Shown here: positions 45,438 through 55,300 of the stretch, piece by piece
Layout: every line of letters begins with the position of its first letter
Numbering within the stretch: the stretch's first letter is position 1
Assembly (NCBI RefSeq): GCF_017742245.1
Contig: NZ_JAGHKO010000005.1
Span: forward strand, 558,001-622,000
Source: Niastella soli
Lineage (GTDB): Bacteria; Bacteroidota; Bacteroidia; Chitinophagales; Chitinophagaceae
Direction of reading: 5' to 3'
Length of the DNA: 64,000 nucleotides
Program-made: the position numbers and the translations under genes
The notes under the pieces: generated by a model
What the model was told of the DNA's origin: nothing
The model's input: the letters and a program-made list of their open reading frames with translations, nothing else
Database searches by the model: none

Positions 45438-45455
45438 AATTGATAATTATCAATT
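45438..45455. promoter_or_regulatory. 18 bp perfect palindrome upstream of the L,D-transpeptidase gene
   Basis: AATTGATAATTATCAATT, centred about 63 bp before the start codon of the minus-strand gene. It is a candidate operator; it resembles the core of Fur-type boxes only loosely. Confidence 0.4.
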
Positions 45456-45570
45456 AAATCAGGGCTACATCTTATCTAATTCCAGATCACATCATGTGGA
45501 ATTCATTCTACACTGTCTGCCTATTTATATGGATGGCAGTTAATAGTTGCTTATATACTGAAGTTTTCCT

Positions 45571-45608
45571 GGAGATATCCCGTATCTATTAAGAGACGGG
45601 TTATCTCC
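45571..45608. promoter_or_regulatory. Hairpin next to the 11 bp repeats
   Basis: GGAGATATCCCGT (45571-45583) pairs with 45596-45608 with one mismatch and a 12 nt loop. The four direct repeats follow immediately. Confidence 0.5.
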
Positions 45609-45652
45609 GGGATATATACGGGATATATACGGATTATCTACGGGATATCTAT
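45609..45652. repeat. Four 11 bp direct repeats (GGGATATATAC) upstream of the gamma-glutamyltransferase
   Basis: Units are at 45609, 45620, 45631 and 45642; the first two are identical and the last two have two to three changes. An 11 bp period puts the units on one face of the helix, as in cooperative regulator sites. They are about 155 bp before the ATG at 45809. Confidence 0.75.
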
Positions 45653-45808
45653 ATATATGTCATGAATATCAACTGCTTCCGAACACTTGTTTTTATGGGT
45701 TAGCGTGAAGTAATAGTAATTATAAGTGGTACTATCATGGGAAGGGCGGTAAACGAACCCATTCACCAACAACGTCTTATCTTTAGCAAATCAAAACAAA
45801 CACATCAA

Positions 45809-47647
45809 ATGAGAAAAATCCTGGTTCTCTCTTTTTGTCTGTGCCTGCTACTTTCCCTTCAGGCGCAGCAAACGCAAAAACCACCTTTACACGCAAAGAA
45901 CTGGCTGGCCATAACCGGCAAACCCCTGGCGGCTACGGCTGGCGCCACTATTTTTCAAAAAGGCGGCAATGCCGTAGATGCGGCTTGTGCCATGATAGCG
46001 GCTACCTGCACCATGTGGGACGTACTGAGCTGGGGTGGCGAAACACAGGCCCTGATCTATAATCCGCACACAGGTAAAATAATAGGTATTAATGCCCTGG
46101 GGATGGCGCCCACTGGCGCAACGCCTGGTTTTTTCAAAAGCAAAGGAATGCATTATGTACCAGAATATGGCCCGCTGGCAGCAGTAACACCCGGAACACC
46201 TGGGGGCATATGCACCATGCTGGCAGAATATGGTACCATGAGCCTGAAAGACGTATTTACGCCCGCCATGCAATTGGCGGCAGGTTACCCCATTGAAGCG
46301 CAAACAGCTAACAGTATGGAGCGGGGAAAAGAAAGAATAAAGCAATGGCCTTATTCCAAAGCTGTTTTTTTACCCCATGTAGGACAGGAACGGGAAGCGC
46401 CAGAGGCAGGTGAGATCTTCAAACAAACCGATCTGTTGGAAACCCTGCGCAAAATGGTGGAGGCTGAACAACAGGCTTTGAAAAAAGGAAAGAACCGCAA
46501 AGAAGCGATCTATGCCGCCTACGCCCGGTTCTATACCGGTGATATAGCCAAGGAATTTGTACGGGGGTGCCAGGAACAGGGTGGTTTAATAACAGAAGCC
46601 GACCTGGCCAAATGGAAAGTGATGATTGAGGAACCCATGAGTGTTAACTATAAAGGAATAGATGTTTATAAATTAAAACAGTGGACACAAGGTCCGGCCA
46701 TGCTGCAGATGTTGAATATTCTTGAGAATTTCGATTTGAAAAGCATGGGCTATAACTCAGCCCGTTATATTCATACCGTAACGCAGGCCATGCAACTGGC
46801 TTTTGCTGACCGGGACTTCTATTATGGCGATCCTTACTTTGCACCTGAGGAACCAATGAAAGGATTGTTGTCGAAAGAATATGCAAAGGAACGGGCCAAA
46901 TTGATCAATCCTGACAAAAACCTGGCGCCTGCTTTACCAGGAGATCCCTATCCGTTTGAAGGAAAAACAAATCCCTTTACAAATTATTTACAGCAATGGA
47001 GTGGCAACAAGTCGTTGTCTTATGCACCCATTGATGAAAAATATATGGAGAAGTTATGGCTGGGTACTACCTCGGTAGAAGCAGCCGATTCAGCAGGATG
47101 GGTGGTTTCGGTTACCCCCAGTGGCGGCTGGCTGCCAGCCTGCATCGCTGGCCGTACAGGAGTAGGCATGAGCCAGCGGATGCAAAGTTTTGTACTTGAT
47201 TCGGTACTCGATCCCTTTAATGTGGTAGAACCCGGTAAACGTCCACGGGTAACGCTTACCCCCACACTGGCCATGAAAGAGGGTAAACCATTTTTGTCTT
47301 TTGCAGTGCAGGGCGGCGATACGCAGGACCAAAACCTGTTGCAGTTCTTTTTAAATGTAACCGAGTTTGGGATGACCGTGCAGGAAGCGGTTGAAGCGCC
47401 GAATGTTAATACCAATCAATTGTACCTGTCGTTAGGAGGGGAAGACCGCAAACCGAAACCTGGCTCATTACTGGTGAACAGTAATACACCCGACTGGATA
47501 CGGCGTGAGCTGATAAAAATGGGTTATAAGCTGAGTTTTGAAGATCGTACAAGCGGGCCAGTGAATGCCATTTACTTCGATAGCAGGCATGGAACTATGT
47601 GGGGTGGTTCAAGTAATCATGGTGAAGATTATGGGGTAGGATGGTAG
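45809..47647 (+). CDS. Gamma-glutamyltransferase family protein
   Basis: This 612-residue exported Ntn-hydrolase precursor has a signal peptide (MRKILVLSFCLCLLLSLQAQ), an N-terminal large-subunit part (ATAGATIFQKGGNAVDAACA, TPGTPGGICTMLAEYG) and the likely cleavage site before the Thr in LWLGTTSVEAADSAGWVVS (near residue 425), then GVGMSQRMQSFVLD and a PRVTLTPTLAMKEGKP segment. The catalytic Thr context differs from the usual HTTH of GGT, so this may be a diverged branch. Substrates would be glutathione or other gamma-glutamyl compounds. The start is ATG 45809; the frame is open to 45737. Confidence 0.9.
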   Translation: MRKILVLSFCLCLLLSLQAQQTQKPPLHAKNWLAITGKPLAATAGATIFQKGGNAVDAACAMIAATCTMWDVLSWGGETQALIYNPHTGKIIGINALGMAPTGATPGFFKSKGMHYVPEYGPLAAVTPGTPGGICTMLAEYGTMSLKDVFTPAMQLAAGYPIEAQTANSMERGKERIKQWPYSKAVFLPHVGQEREAPEAGEIFKQTDLLETLRKMVEAEQQALKKGKNRKEAIYAAYARFYTGDIAKEFVRGCQEQGGLITEADLAKWKVMIEEPMSVNYKGIDVYKLKQWTQGPAMLQMLNILENFDLKSMGYNSARYIHTVTQAMQLAFADRDFYYGDPYFAPEEPMKGLLSKEYAKERAKLINPDKNLAPALPGDPYPFEGKTNPFTNYLQQWSGNKSLSYAPIDEKYMEKLWLGTTSVEAADSAGWVVSVTPSGGWLPACIAGRTGVGMSQRMQSFVLDSVLDPFNVVEPGKRPRVTLTPTLAMKEGKPFLSFAVQGGDTQDQNLLQFFLNVTEFGMTVQEAVEAPNVNTNQLYLSLGGEDRKPKPGSLLVNSNTPDWIRRELIKMGYKLSFEDRTSGPVNAIYFDSRHGTMWGGSSNHGEDYGVGW

Positions 47648-47843
47648 CGAAATCGTGGAAATTTAACTACATATCATATTGTTACATAGGTGATTTGAAC
47701 CAGTAAGGCGGTGGCATAATTTTGTTGTTATTGTTGATATAAAAGAAGAATATGGGATGTTGAAGATGTGATTAAAAACAAAATGGTTGCTGACTGAATT
47801 CAATTCAAATATAACGCATGGAAGAATAGAGATGTGGTAGCAC

Positions 47844-47869
47844 GCCGGGTGCCTGGGTAGGCATCCGGC
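47844..47869 (+). terminator. Intrinsic terminator after the gamma-glutamyltransferase gene
   Basis: GCCGGGTGCCT (47844-47854) pairs with 47859-47869 with one G-T pair and a 4 nt loop, followed by TTTCTTTTTG. It lies about 200 bp past the stop codon. Confidence 0.75.
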
Positions 47870-47887
47870 TTTCTTTTTGTCTTGGAT

Positions 47888-47960
47888 CCCCGACAAGTCG
47901 GGGCAGGCTAGCAATGGTTTTCAATATTGAACATCTTTATTAAATTCAAGATTGCCGATT
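47888..47960. repeat. CCCGACAAGTCGGG palindrome and GATTGCC words
   Basis: A perfect CCCCGACAAGTCGGGG hairpin (47888-47903) and GATTGCCGATTGCCGG (about 47950-47966) lie between convergent genes. They are the same words seen at 2878 and 24320. Confidence 0.6.
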
Positions 47961-47972
47961 GCCGGCTATCTT

Positions 47973-48398
47973 TTAAAATTCTTTTTTCACCAGTACTGTC
48001 GCTCGCTGCTTCATTAATCGTTGTACCAGGTCTTGTTCGGTATCGCCTATATTCAGCAAATTGCCAATGCGGGTAAGCAGTCGTTCCTCTTCAGCGCTAA
48101 TATTGCCATCGGCATCACATAACTCAATACACCAGGAAAGCAGGGCCAGGTTATTGGTTGGTTTAAAAAGACTGATCAGGTAATTCAAATACATATCTTC
48201 ATCGGTAATGCTGCTTTGGTAGGATTTGAATTTTCGCATTTCGTCCTTGAAGTTGAGTTTCTTTTGCAGACCAAGGGTAACCAATTTGTCGGATATGGTG
48301 TCTAGTTCAGATTCCTGAAATTTACCATCCTTCATACAACAGTAATAAAACAGGTGGCATATTCCTTCCTCTGGAGCTTTTAATAAACCGGTATACAT
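47973..48398 (-). CDS. TerB-like domain protein
   Basis: A 141-residue all-helical protein with the TerB pattern: two copies of an acidic helix-loop motif (YYCCMKDGKFQESELDTIS and IELCDADGNISAEEERLL), each with a D-x-D-G/KDG loop. TerB-type domains are linked to tellurite resistance and to envelope stress. It stands alone and is convergent with the gamma-glutamyltransferase gene. Confidence 0.8.
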   Translation of the reverse strand: MYTGLLKAPEEGICHLFYYCCMKDGKFQESELDTISDKLVTLGLQKKLNFKDEMRKFKSYQSSITDEDMYLNYLISLFKPTNNLALLSWCIELCDADGNISAEEERLLTRIGNLLNIGDTEQDLVQRLMKQRATVLVKKEF

Positions 48399-48967
48399 AA
48401 TTAAATTTATTTAGTGTGGAATAGATCAACTATTGAGCCATGTTGCCATTCGCCTACGCCAAGGCTACGGCGAACAAGTCGGCAATACAGCAATACGGCA
48501 ATCGGGAATGGGTTCTCTAAATTTGAGTCTTCCGCGTGTTGGCGAATGAAATGTAAAATAGAACCTGGGCATCTCACTGCACGCCATACTCTACACGTAA
48601 TATACCTCAGCGCGCCAACTACGAAAGTCAGAAAGCTTCAGGCAGACGCGGCAACAGGTCTCTGATAATTCATTAATCCGGCTATTACTCAGACTGCTTT
48701 AGTTGAAGCCCATTGCCTATTGCCCACTGCCTTACAAACAATGTTGATAAAGAAATTTACGATTTTAGCGGTGAATTGCCTTGTGAAATTTTCCAATTCG
48801 CTATATTTACTCACTCATCCTGTCAATGCTACAAAGAGTGATCATCATCAGTTTTTTGGCTTATCCCACTCTATAGTCAGGCCTTATCTTCGAGGTTGTA
48901 ATTTCTGCGAAACTTTATTTTGTCTTCAAAGGCTTTATCCGGTTAATCATTCTTGACAATTTTAAAA
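48399..48967. repeat. Gap with GGCAATA and CATTGCC repeat arms
   Basis: The left arm has CGGCAATACAGCAATACGGC (48479-48498) after a CTACGCCAAGGCTACGGCGAA hairpin-like stretch. The right arm is CCCATTGCCTATTGCCCAC (48709-48727). The 78-codon frame at 48720-48956 reads through the right arm and is not credible. The promoter of the sigma gene at 48968 should lie in 48735-48967. Confidence 0.6.
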
Positions 48968-49585
48968 ATGCCCATGACCCTGTCTGCCCGTAACCACGAT
49001 GTTATTACCGATTTTAAGCGTGGCCATTATTTTGTTGTGAAAGAGTTGTACGAGGAACATTACCCCGCTTTGCTCGATTTTGCCAGTCAGTTAATTATTA
49101 ATAAAGAAGAAGCGCATCATATTGTTCAGGAAACATTCATCAAGCTGTTTGGGATGCGCGACCGGTTCCATCAATTGCCCGATATAAAAGCTTTCCTGTA
49201 CATAACGGTACGGAACATTTGTTTAGCCTATATCAGGGCCGATAAAAAAAATGGACCGGGTAGTGATGCTGCCTGGTATAACCAGGCGCTGATAGCTATT
49301 GACCGTTTTGATGAGTCCCTGGTTCGGTCAGCCGTATTGCGCAAAATGCAAGAGCAGGTGATGGACCTACCGGCACAGGAACAAATTGTATTCCGGCTGT
49401 TGTTTTACGATCGCCTCACCATACAGCAGGCAGCGGAAGAATCGGGGCTTACAACCGTTATGGTAGCGCAACGTCGTATCAGCGGCATCAGGTTGTTGCG
49501 TGAAAAATTAATTACGTCCGATCTTTTCTCTATCCCCCTCTTTATTTATTTCATTGCTGTTGGTTGTGGGAGTGATAGTTTATAA
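48968..49585 (+). CDS. RNA polymerase ECF sigma factor (no FecR partner adjacent)
   Basis: This 205-residue ECF factor has region 2 (about 20-95; YEEHYPALLDFASQLIIN, then AHHIVQETFIKLFG) and region 4 (about 125-180; LPAQEQIVFRLLFYDRLTIQ, then SGLTTVMVAQRRISG). It ends in a hydrophobic tail (FSIPLFIYFIAVGC). No FecR gene follows directly; the next gene, after 525 bp, is another ECF sigma gene with its own FecR. It may be an orphan. The start is ATG 48968, with ATG 48974 as an option. Confidence 0.9.
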   Translation: MPMTLSARNHDVITDFKRGHYFVVKELYEEHYPALLDFASQLIINKEEAHHIVQETFIKLFGMRDRFHQLPDIKAFLYITVRNICLAYIRADKKNGPGSDAAWYNQALIAIDRFDESLVRSAVLRKMQEQVMDLPAQEQIVFRLLFYDRLTIQQAAEESGLTTVMVAQRRISGIRLLREKLITSDLFSIPLFIYFIAVGCGSDSL

Positions 49586-50110
49586 GTTAGTTAGTTTATT
49601 AGTTTGTTTGTTATTGGGTTCCTGAGTTATTGAGTTAGTAAGTTGACCGCGGGTTAAGCAAACTAAAAAACAGATAAACAAACAAACTAAATAACTAATT
49701 AACTACCTGTAGTTCAATAAATATAGAACTATACTTTAATGGATATTGTTACAAAAAACAATTATCTCCCCTAACTTTTTAGCATAAACGTTTGTAAGTT
49801 TCAAAACTTTTTCAGTACATTAGGTATTCGATCCACTGTTAAATAATCCCGTACAAAGCGAAAACCTGAATGAACAAGTCCAAAAGACTGCAAGGGAAGT
49901 ACGCTATAATAGTTCAGCACGTACCTGTTTAAAATCTTCTGATTGCTTGTTATTACTAAAAACGGAATGCACAAATCATAGCAACTCATTTCCGCGCCCG
50001 TCATGTCAAAATATGCATATCTATTGATAATGCAGCCGCTTTTCGTTTATGTACCTGGTTGAAAAACTGGTATATAAAACTCAACTATTAATGGCATAAA
50101 CCTTAAACGA
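49586..50110. repeat. Gap with a long imperfect inverted repeat and octamer units
   Basis: GTTAGTTAGTTTATTAGTTT (49587-49606, extending to 49613) is repeated in inverted form near 49677-49703 (AAACAAACTAAATAACTAAT), with GAGTTATTGAGTTAG octamers in the loop. The rest (49740-50110) is AT-rich; the 67-codon frame at 49801-50004 has no family features. Confidence 0.6.
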
Positions 50111-50692
50111 ATGGGTGCTGAAACAGACCATATCCTACTGCAATTGCTCAAAACGGCTGACCCACAAGGGTTTAAAGCGTTATTCCAACGGTATTACAAA
50201 ACGTTGTGCATACAGGCATATCTGTTATTGCAAGATGAAGGCGAAGCGGAAGACCTGGTACAGGATGTTTTTGTAAAATTCTGGCAGGAACGCAAATTTG
50301 AGATTGTACAACAATCGCTGGGTGCATACCTTACCACCATGGTTAAACATGCTGCTTTAAATTTGCTAAAGCATAAGAGCAGGGTTAACCGAAAAGAAAA
50401 GACTTACCAGGAGCGGATAGACATCATTGAAAATACCCACGTAATGGAGATCCAGGAAACGGCTCAAATGGTACAAAGCGTTATTGCCCAACTACCTGAG
50501 CAATGCAAACGTATTTTTGAGCTGGTTTGCGTGGAAGGCAAAAAGTACCAGGAGGCAGCTGTTATTGCCGGGGTAACTGTTAATACGGTTAAAACGCAGC
50601 TGCGACGGGCTTTTGTAAAACTTCGGGAAAGTCTGCGCGACTATTATTATTTTACCGGCTTGTCACCTGTTTTGTATATTTTATTGTCTTAA
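50111..50692 (+). CDS. RNA polymerase ECF sigma factor of the SusCD locus
   Basis: This 193-residue ECF factor has region 2 (about 20-95; FQRYYKTLCIQAYLLLQDEG, then AEDLVQDVFVKFWQE) and region 4 (about 125-180; LPEQCKRIFELVCVEGKKYQ, then AGVTVNTVKTQLRRA). It has a hydrophobic C-terminal tail (YYYFTGLSPVLYILLS). It is followed after 41 bp by its FecR partner and then by SusC, SusD and three more genes, so it is the likely switch for the whole locus. Confidence 0.93.
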   Translation: MGAETDHILLQLLKTADPQGFKALFQRYYKTLCIQAYLLLQDEGEAEDLVQDVFVKFWQERKFEIVQQSLGAYLTTMVKHAALNLLKHKSRVNRKEKTYQERIDIIENTHVMEIQETAQMVQSVIAQLPEQCKRIFELVCVEGKKYQEAAVIAGVTVNTVKTQLRRAFVKLRESLRDYYYFTGLSPVLYILLS

Positions 50693-50733
50693 TATATTTG
50701 ACACCCCCTGATGTTTTATTTATCATACTTGCC

Positions 50734-51879
50734 ATGAACAATTATATTGATATGAATGATGTCGAGCAACTCATAATAGATAAACTGACGGGCCAAATTG
50801 GTGAGGAGGATGACTTAAGGCTTGAAGAGCTGATCGCCCAAAACCAGGAGGTTGAACAATTATGGCAACAAATGGCAAAGGTATATGCCATGCGCAAGGC
50901 TGTGAGTTTCGATCAATCATTTAATGTTGAAGATGCCTGGCAGGCCTTACAACAAAAAGTAAATATTCTCCAACCGGTTACTGAACCGGTTACCGATACC
51001 GTTGCCATTCCCATTCGGAGTAACACGTCGAACTGGTGGCGCTATAGCATTGCCGCTGCGGTGGCTGGCCTTGTTATTATCTCGCTGTATCTGTTTATAG
51101 ATTATAATCGTAACCAGGTAACAGCGGCCAAAACCATCCAAATAAAACTGGCCAATGGCAATATTGTGCATACTACTGCACAGGATTCATTGGCCGGCTG
51201 GCTGCGTAATGCGCGTGCTGCCAATATAGATCCCGGCGCCTGGAATACACTTACCGTACCGGCCGGTAAAAATTATGCGTTTCAGTTAGCCGATGGCAGT
51301 AAGGTATGGATGAATGCCCTGTCTGATCTGCGTTTTCCTTTGTTGTTTACGCGGCCTGAACGCGTCATAGAATTAAACGGCGAAGCTTTTTTTAAAGTGG
51401 CCCACCAGGCCAGTCAACCATTTTCTGTGCAGGTGAACGGGTTGACCGTAAAAGCATTGGGTACGGAATTTAATATCAAGTCATATAATAAAGAAGCTAC
51501 GTACATTTCGCTGGTGACAGGGTCTGTGTTGGTAGAGAACGCCAAAGGCGAAAGTATTATATTATTACCTGGTGAAGGGGTAGTGGCAAGCGATCGCAAC
51601 AGTTCCCTGCGAAAAGAGAGCTTTGATGAAGCCACTGTGTTGGGCTGGATGAAGGGAGTTTACTTTTTTAGAAATGAAAAACTGCACCAGATCTCGGTTG
51701 TGGCTGAAAGAATGCTCGATATAAATATACAATTAAAAGATCCCACACTGGCCGGTCTCCACTTTACCGGTGCCATCGATCGCAATAAACCTGTTAGTCA
51801 CTTCTTAAATATGCTCGCTTCTTCGGGGGATATTCGTTATGAAATTAATAAGGATAAGGTGATCATTTCGCGTAAGTAA
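50734..51879 (+). CDS. FecR family anti-sigma factor of the SusCD locus
   Basis: This 381-residue anti-sigma regulator has an N-terminal helical domain (about 5-75; VEQLIIDKLTGQIGEEDDLR), a membrane segment (YSIAAAVAGLVIISLYLFI), a FecR domain (ADGSKVWMNALSDLRFPLLF, LNGEAFFKVAH, VKALGTEFNIKSY) and a C-terminal DUF4974 domain (GVYFFRNEKLHQISVVAERM, then LHFTGAIDRNKPVSHFLNML). Its DUF4974 end should meet the STN domain of the SusC protein encoded 475 bp further on. The start is ATG 50734 (MNNYIDMNDVEQL). Confidence 0.93.
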   Translation: MNNYIDMNDVEQLIIDKLTGQIGEEDDLRLEELIAQNQEVEQLWQQMAKVYAMRKAVSFDQSFNVEDAWQALQQKVNILQPVTEPVTDTVAIPIRSNTSNWWRYSIAAAVAGLVIISLYLFIDYNRNQVTAAKTIQIKLANGNIVHTTAQDSLAGWLRNARAANIDPGAWNTLTVPAGKNYAFQLADGSKVWMNALSDLRFPLLFTRPERVIELNGEAFFKVAHQASQPFSVQVNGLTVKALGTEFNIKSYNKEATYISLVTGSVLVENAKGESIILLPGEGVVASDRNSSLRKESFDEATVLGWMKGVYFFRNEKLHQISVVAERMLDINIQLKDPTLAGLHFTGAIDRNKPVSHFLNMLASSGDIRYEINKDKVIISRK

Positions 51880-52353
51880 ATAGGCAAACGGCAAACGGCA
51901 GACGGCAGACGGCCCGCCTTTGCCAAGGCTTCGGTGGGCCACGCAATAGGCAGTGGTCAGTTGTCAGTTGTGAGTGGGTTCGCTACATTCGAGCCTCACT
52001 CGTCGTGAAATCCCTATAAGTCGGGACAGGCTGTCAAACGTGAAGCGTGAATGCCACGACGCGGAAATCTACTTCCTACTTCCTAATTCATCCCTCTGCT
52101 TCCAATATCAACCCAATCAACTTCTTCCTCCCCACGACGGGGCAGGCTGTCAACCCATCAGTGTTTCTCCATTGACCGGTTACCCATAACCGTAAAATAT
52201 ACCTGTAATAGTTGCTAATAACTTTCAGCAGTTTATGCAAACGTTTGTCTGACGTGAACCGATAAAAAAATAAAAATTAGTTAACCTGTTGTCACCCGAA
52301 TCAAAGGTTTGCTTGTCTAAATAGTATAACGGTTCACAAAAACTAATTGTATT
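51880..52353. repeat. Composite repeat element between FecR and SusC genes
   Basis: It begins with GGCAAACGGCAAACGGCAGAC heptamers (51883-51912), a GCCTTTGCCAAGGCTTCGGT hairpin-like stretch, and GTCAGTTGTCAGTTGTGAGT (51957-51976). It continues with CCTACTTCCTAATTC and CCAATCAACTTCTTCCTCCC units (52073-52125). The last 150 bp (52200-52353) are array-free and should contain the SusC promoter. Confidence 0.8.
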
Positions 52354-55300
52354 ATGAGATTACCCTCCGGACGTTGTTCCCACAATATCCGGGTAATGAA
52401 ATTGTTTTGGCTATCCATTACCATTTTGGTTATCCTATCAACATTACCCTTATCCCTACTGGCCGACCCTGTTCAGGAATTTAAAATAACCTTACAGGCT
52501 AAGCGTACTGAGCTTAGCAAAGTATTCAATGAAATACGCAGGCAAACCGGGTTTGTGGTTTTTTATAGCAATGACCTCTTTAACGATAAAGAAAAAATAA
52601 ACGTAAACTTTGTAGAAGCAGGAATAGATGATGTAATGCGCAGTCTGTTACGCGGCCGGTCGCTGGGTTATAAGATCGCCGAGAATTTCATCATCATCAT
52701 CAGGGCAATCGACAGAAAGAAAGATAAAGCCATCATAGCTCCCGCTGCAATGAGTCCCACAGCAGATACTTTACCCGCTTATAAATTAAAAGGAAAAGTA
52801 ACCGGCAAAGAGGAGGATGCGCCACTGGGGAATGTGTCAGTGGAAAACCTCGATGACCACAAGGGCGTGTTCACCAACGGAAAGGGCGAGTTTATTATTA
52901 ATGCGCAACCGGGTGACAGCATCCGGTTTTCGTACGTTGGAAAAGCTCCCAAAGTGATAGTGTTTAAAGGGCAATCATTTTTACCGATTGAACTGTTTAA
53001 TGAAGAAGAACGCGTGCTGAGTGAAGTGATCGTAACTGGTTTTCAGAATATCGACAAAAATAAATTTGCCGGTGCGGCTGCCCGGTTAAAGGCCGATGAG
53101 ATCAAGCTGCAGGGGGTAGCTGATGTAAGCCGCATGCTGGAAGGCAGGGCCGCTGGTGTTTCCATTCAAAACGTTTCGGGCACTTTTGGCACCGCACCCA
53201 AGATAAGGGTACGCGGGGCTACTTCTATTAATGGCGATAATAAACCATTGTGGGTTGTTGATGGCGTTGTGTTGGAAGACATCGTAAATATTTCCAACGA
53301 CCAGTTATCGAGCGGTGACCCAACCACTTTATTAGGATCGGCAGTGGCTGGGCTAAATGCGAATGATATAGAAACATTCGATATTTTAAAAGATGCTTCG
53401 GCAACGGCCCTGTATGGCGCCCGGGCTATGAATGGGGTAGTGGTGATCACTACAAAGAAGGGAAAAGCAGGCCGGGTATCGGTTAACTATACCGGTAATT
53501 TCAGCACCCAGGTTAAACCGGTCTATAATGATTTCAACATCATGAATTCTGCCGAACAAATGTCGGTGCTGGCCGAGCTGGAACGAAAAGGGATACTTAG
53601 TCCAAATATACTCGATGGGGCCGACAATGGCGTATATGGTAAGCTATACGACCTGATGAACGGTACTAATGGAACCTTTCCTTTGGAAAATACGACTGAA
53701 TCACGCAGGGCTTTTTTAACCCGTTATGCGATGGCCAATACCGATTGGTTCGATGTGCTGTTCCGGAACAATTTTGTGCAGGAACATTCCCTGAGTGTAT
53801 CCTCCGGAACAGATAGATCGCAGTCGTATTTTTCAACCAGTTATTATGGTGATAATGGCTGGACGATTGCTGATATAGTAAACCGGTATACACTGAACTA
53901 TCGCAATAACTACAAGTTCAACGACCGGTTGTCGGCGGGTTTTGCAACGGTAGGCTCCGTGCGTCAGCAAAGAGCGCCTGGCGCCCTGGCGCGTAACAGC
54001 AATCCGGTAGAAGGGAAATTTGACCGTGATTTTGATATCAACCCGTTCAGCTATGCGCTTAATACCAGTCGCACCATTACTCCATTTGATGAGCATGGCA
54101 ACCGAGAATATTTCAGAAGGAATTTTGCGCCTTTTAATATTATCAGCGAACTGGAGAATAATTACCTTGATCTGAACCTCATCGACCTCCGGTTACAGGG
54201 CGATGTTTCGTACAAAATATTCAAAGACCTGAAGTATGAATTTGTAGGCGCCATTCGCTATGTGAAATCTTCCCGCGAGCACATTATCACCGAACATGCA
54301 AATATGGCGGAAGCTTACCGGGCAGACGGTACTTCTACCATCAGACGAAATAATAAATTCCTGTATCGGGACCCCGATGATCCGGAGGCGCAACCGGTGG
54401 CGGTATTGCCTTATGGTGGTTTTTATAACCGTACGGAAGACATGTTGCAGAATTACGATTTTCGCAACAGTCTTACCTGGTCAAAGGTCGTGAAGGAGAA
54501 ACATACCATCAATGTATTGGCCGGTCAACAGGTAAAGTATGCCGACCGCCAGCGTTTTTCCAATACGGGTTATGGCTATCAATATGAGAACGGAGGAACT
54601 GCCTTTGTCGATTACCGCATCCTCAAACAAACTATAGAAAATAATTTTCCTTATTACGGCATGAGCCGCGACTACGATCGCTTTGTGGCCCTGTATGCCT
54701 CTGGTAATTATTCCTACGATCTGAAATATAATTTCACCAGCACCATCCGCTATGATGGGTCCAACAGATTGGGACAATCGAAAAAAGCCCGCTGGCTGCC
54801 CACCTGGAGCGTGGCTGGGTCCTGGAATGTAGAACAGGAAGCATTTATGCGGGAGAATCGTTGGGCCGATTACCTTACCCTGCGCGCCAGTTACGGATTA
54901 ACAGCCAGTATGGGGCCCGCTACCAATTCAACCATTGTACTAAAGAATATCAATACCCGCCGCCCATTTTTGAGTGAAGTGGAGTCTGTGATCAATCTGG
55001 CTAACCTCGAGAACGCTGATCTTACCTGGGAAAAATTGTATACCACCAACCTGGGAGTGGATGCCGGTTTCTTTAAACGCCGGCTTACTATGAGCCTCGA
55101 TATATACCAGCGCAGAAGTTTTGATCTGATCAGTCTTATTAAAACATCAGGCATTGGGGGCGAAACACCCAAGGCGGCCAACTATGCCGATATGGAATCG
55201 AAGGGGATGGAGTTGTTGATCGGTGGCGAAGTGATAAAACAAAAAAACTGGGGTTGGAAAATGAACGCCACGTTTGGCTACAACACCACGAAGATCACCA

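Noticed and set aside
48720-48956. 78-codon plus-strand frame before an ECF gene
   Set aside because: Begins inside a CATTGCC array and has no protein-like pattern.
49801-50004. 67-codon minus-strand frame
   Set aside because: Lies in an AT-rich promoter-like gap, no recognisable pattern.
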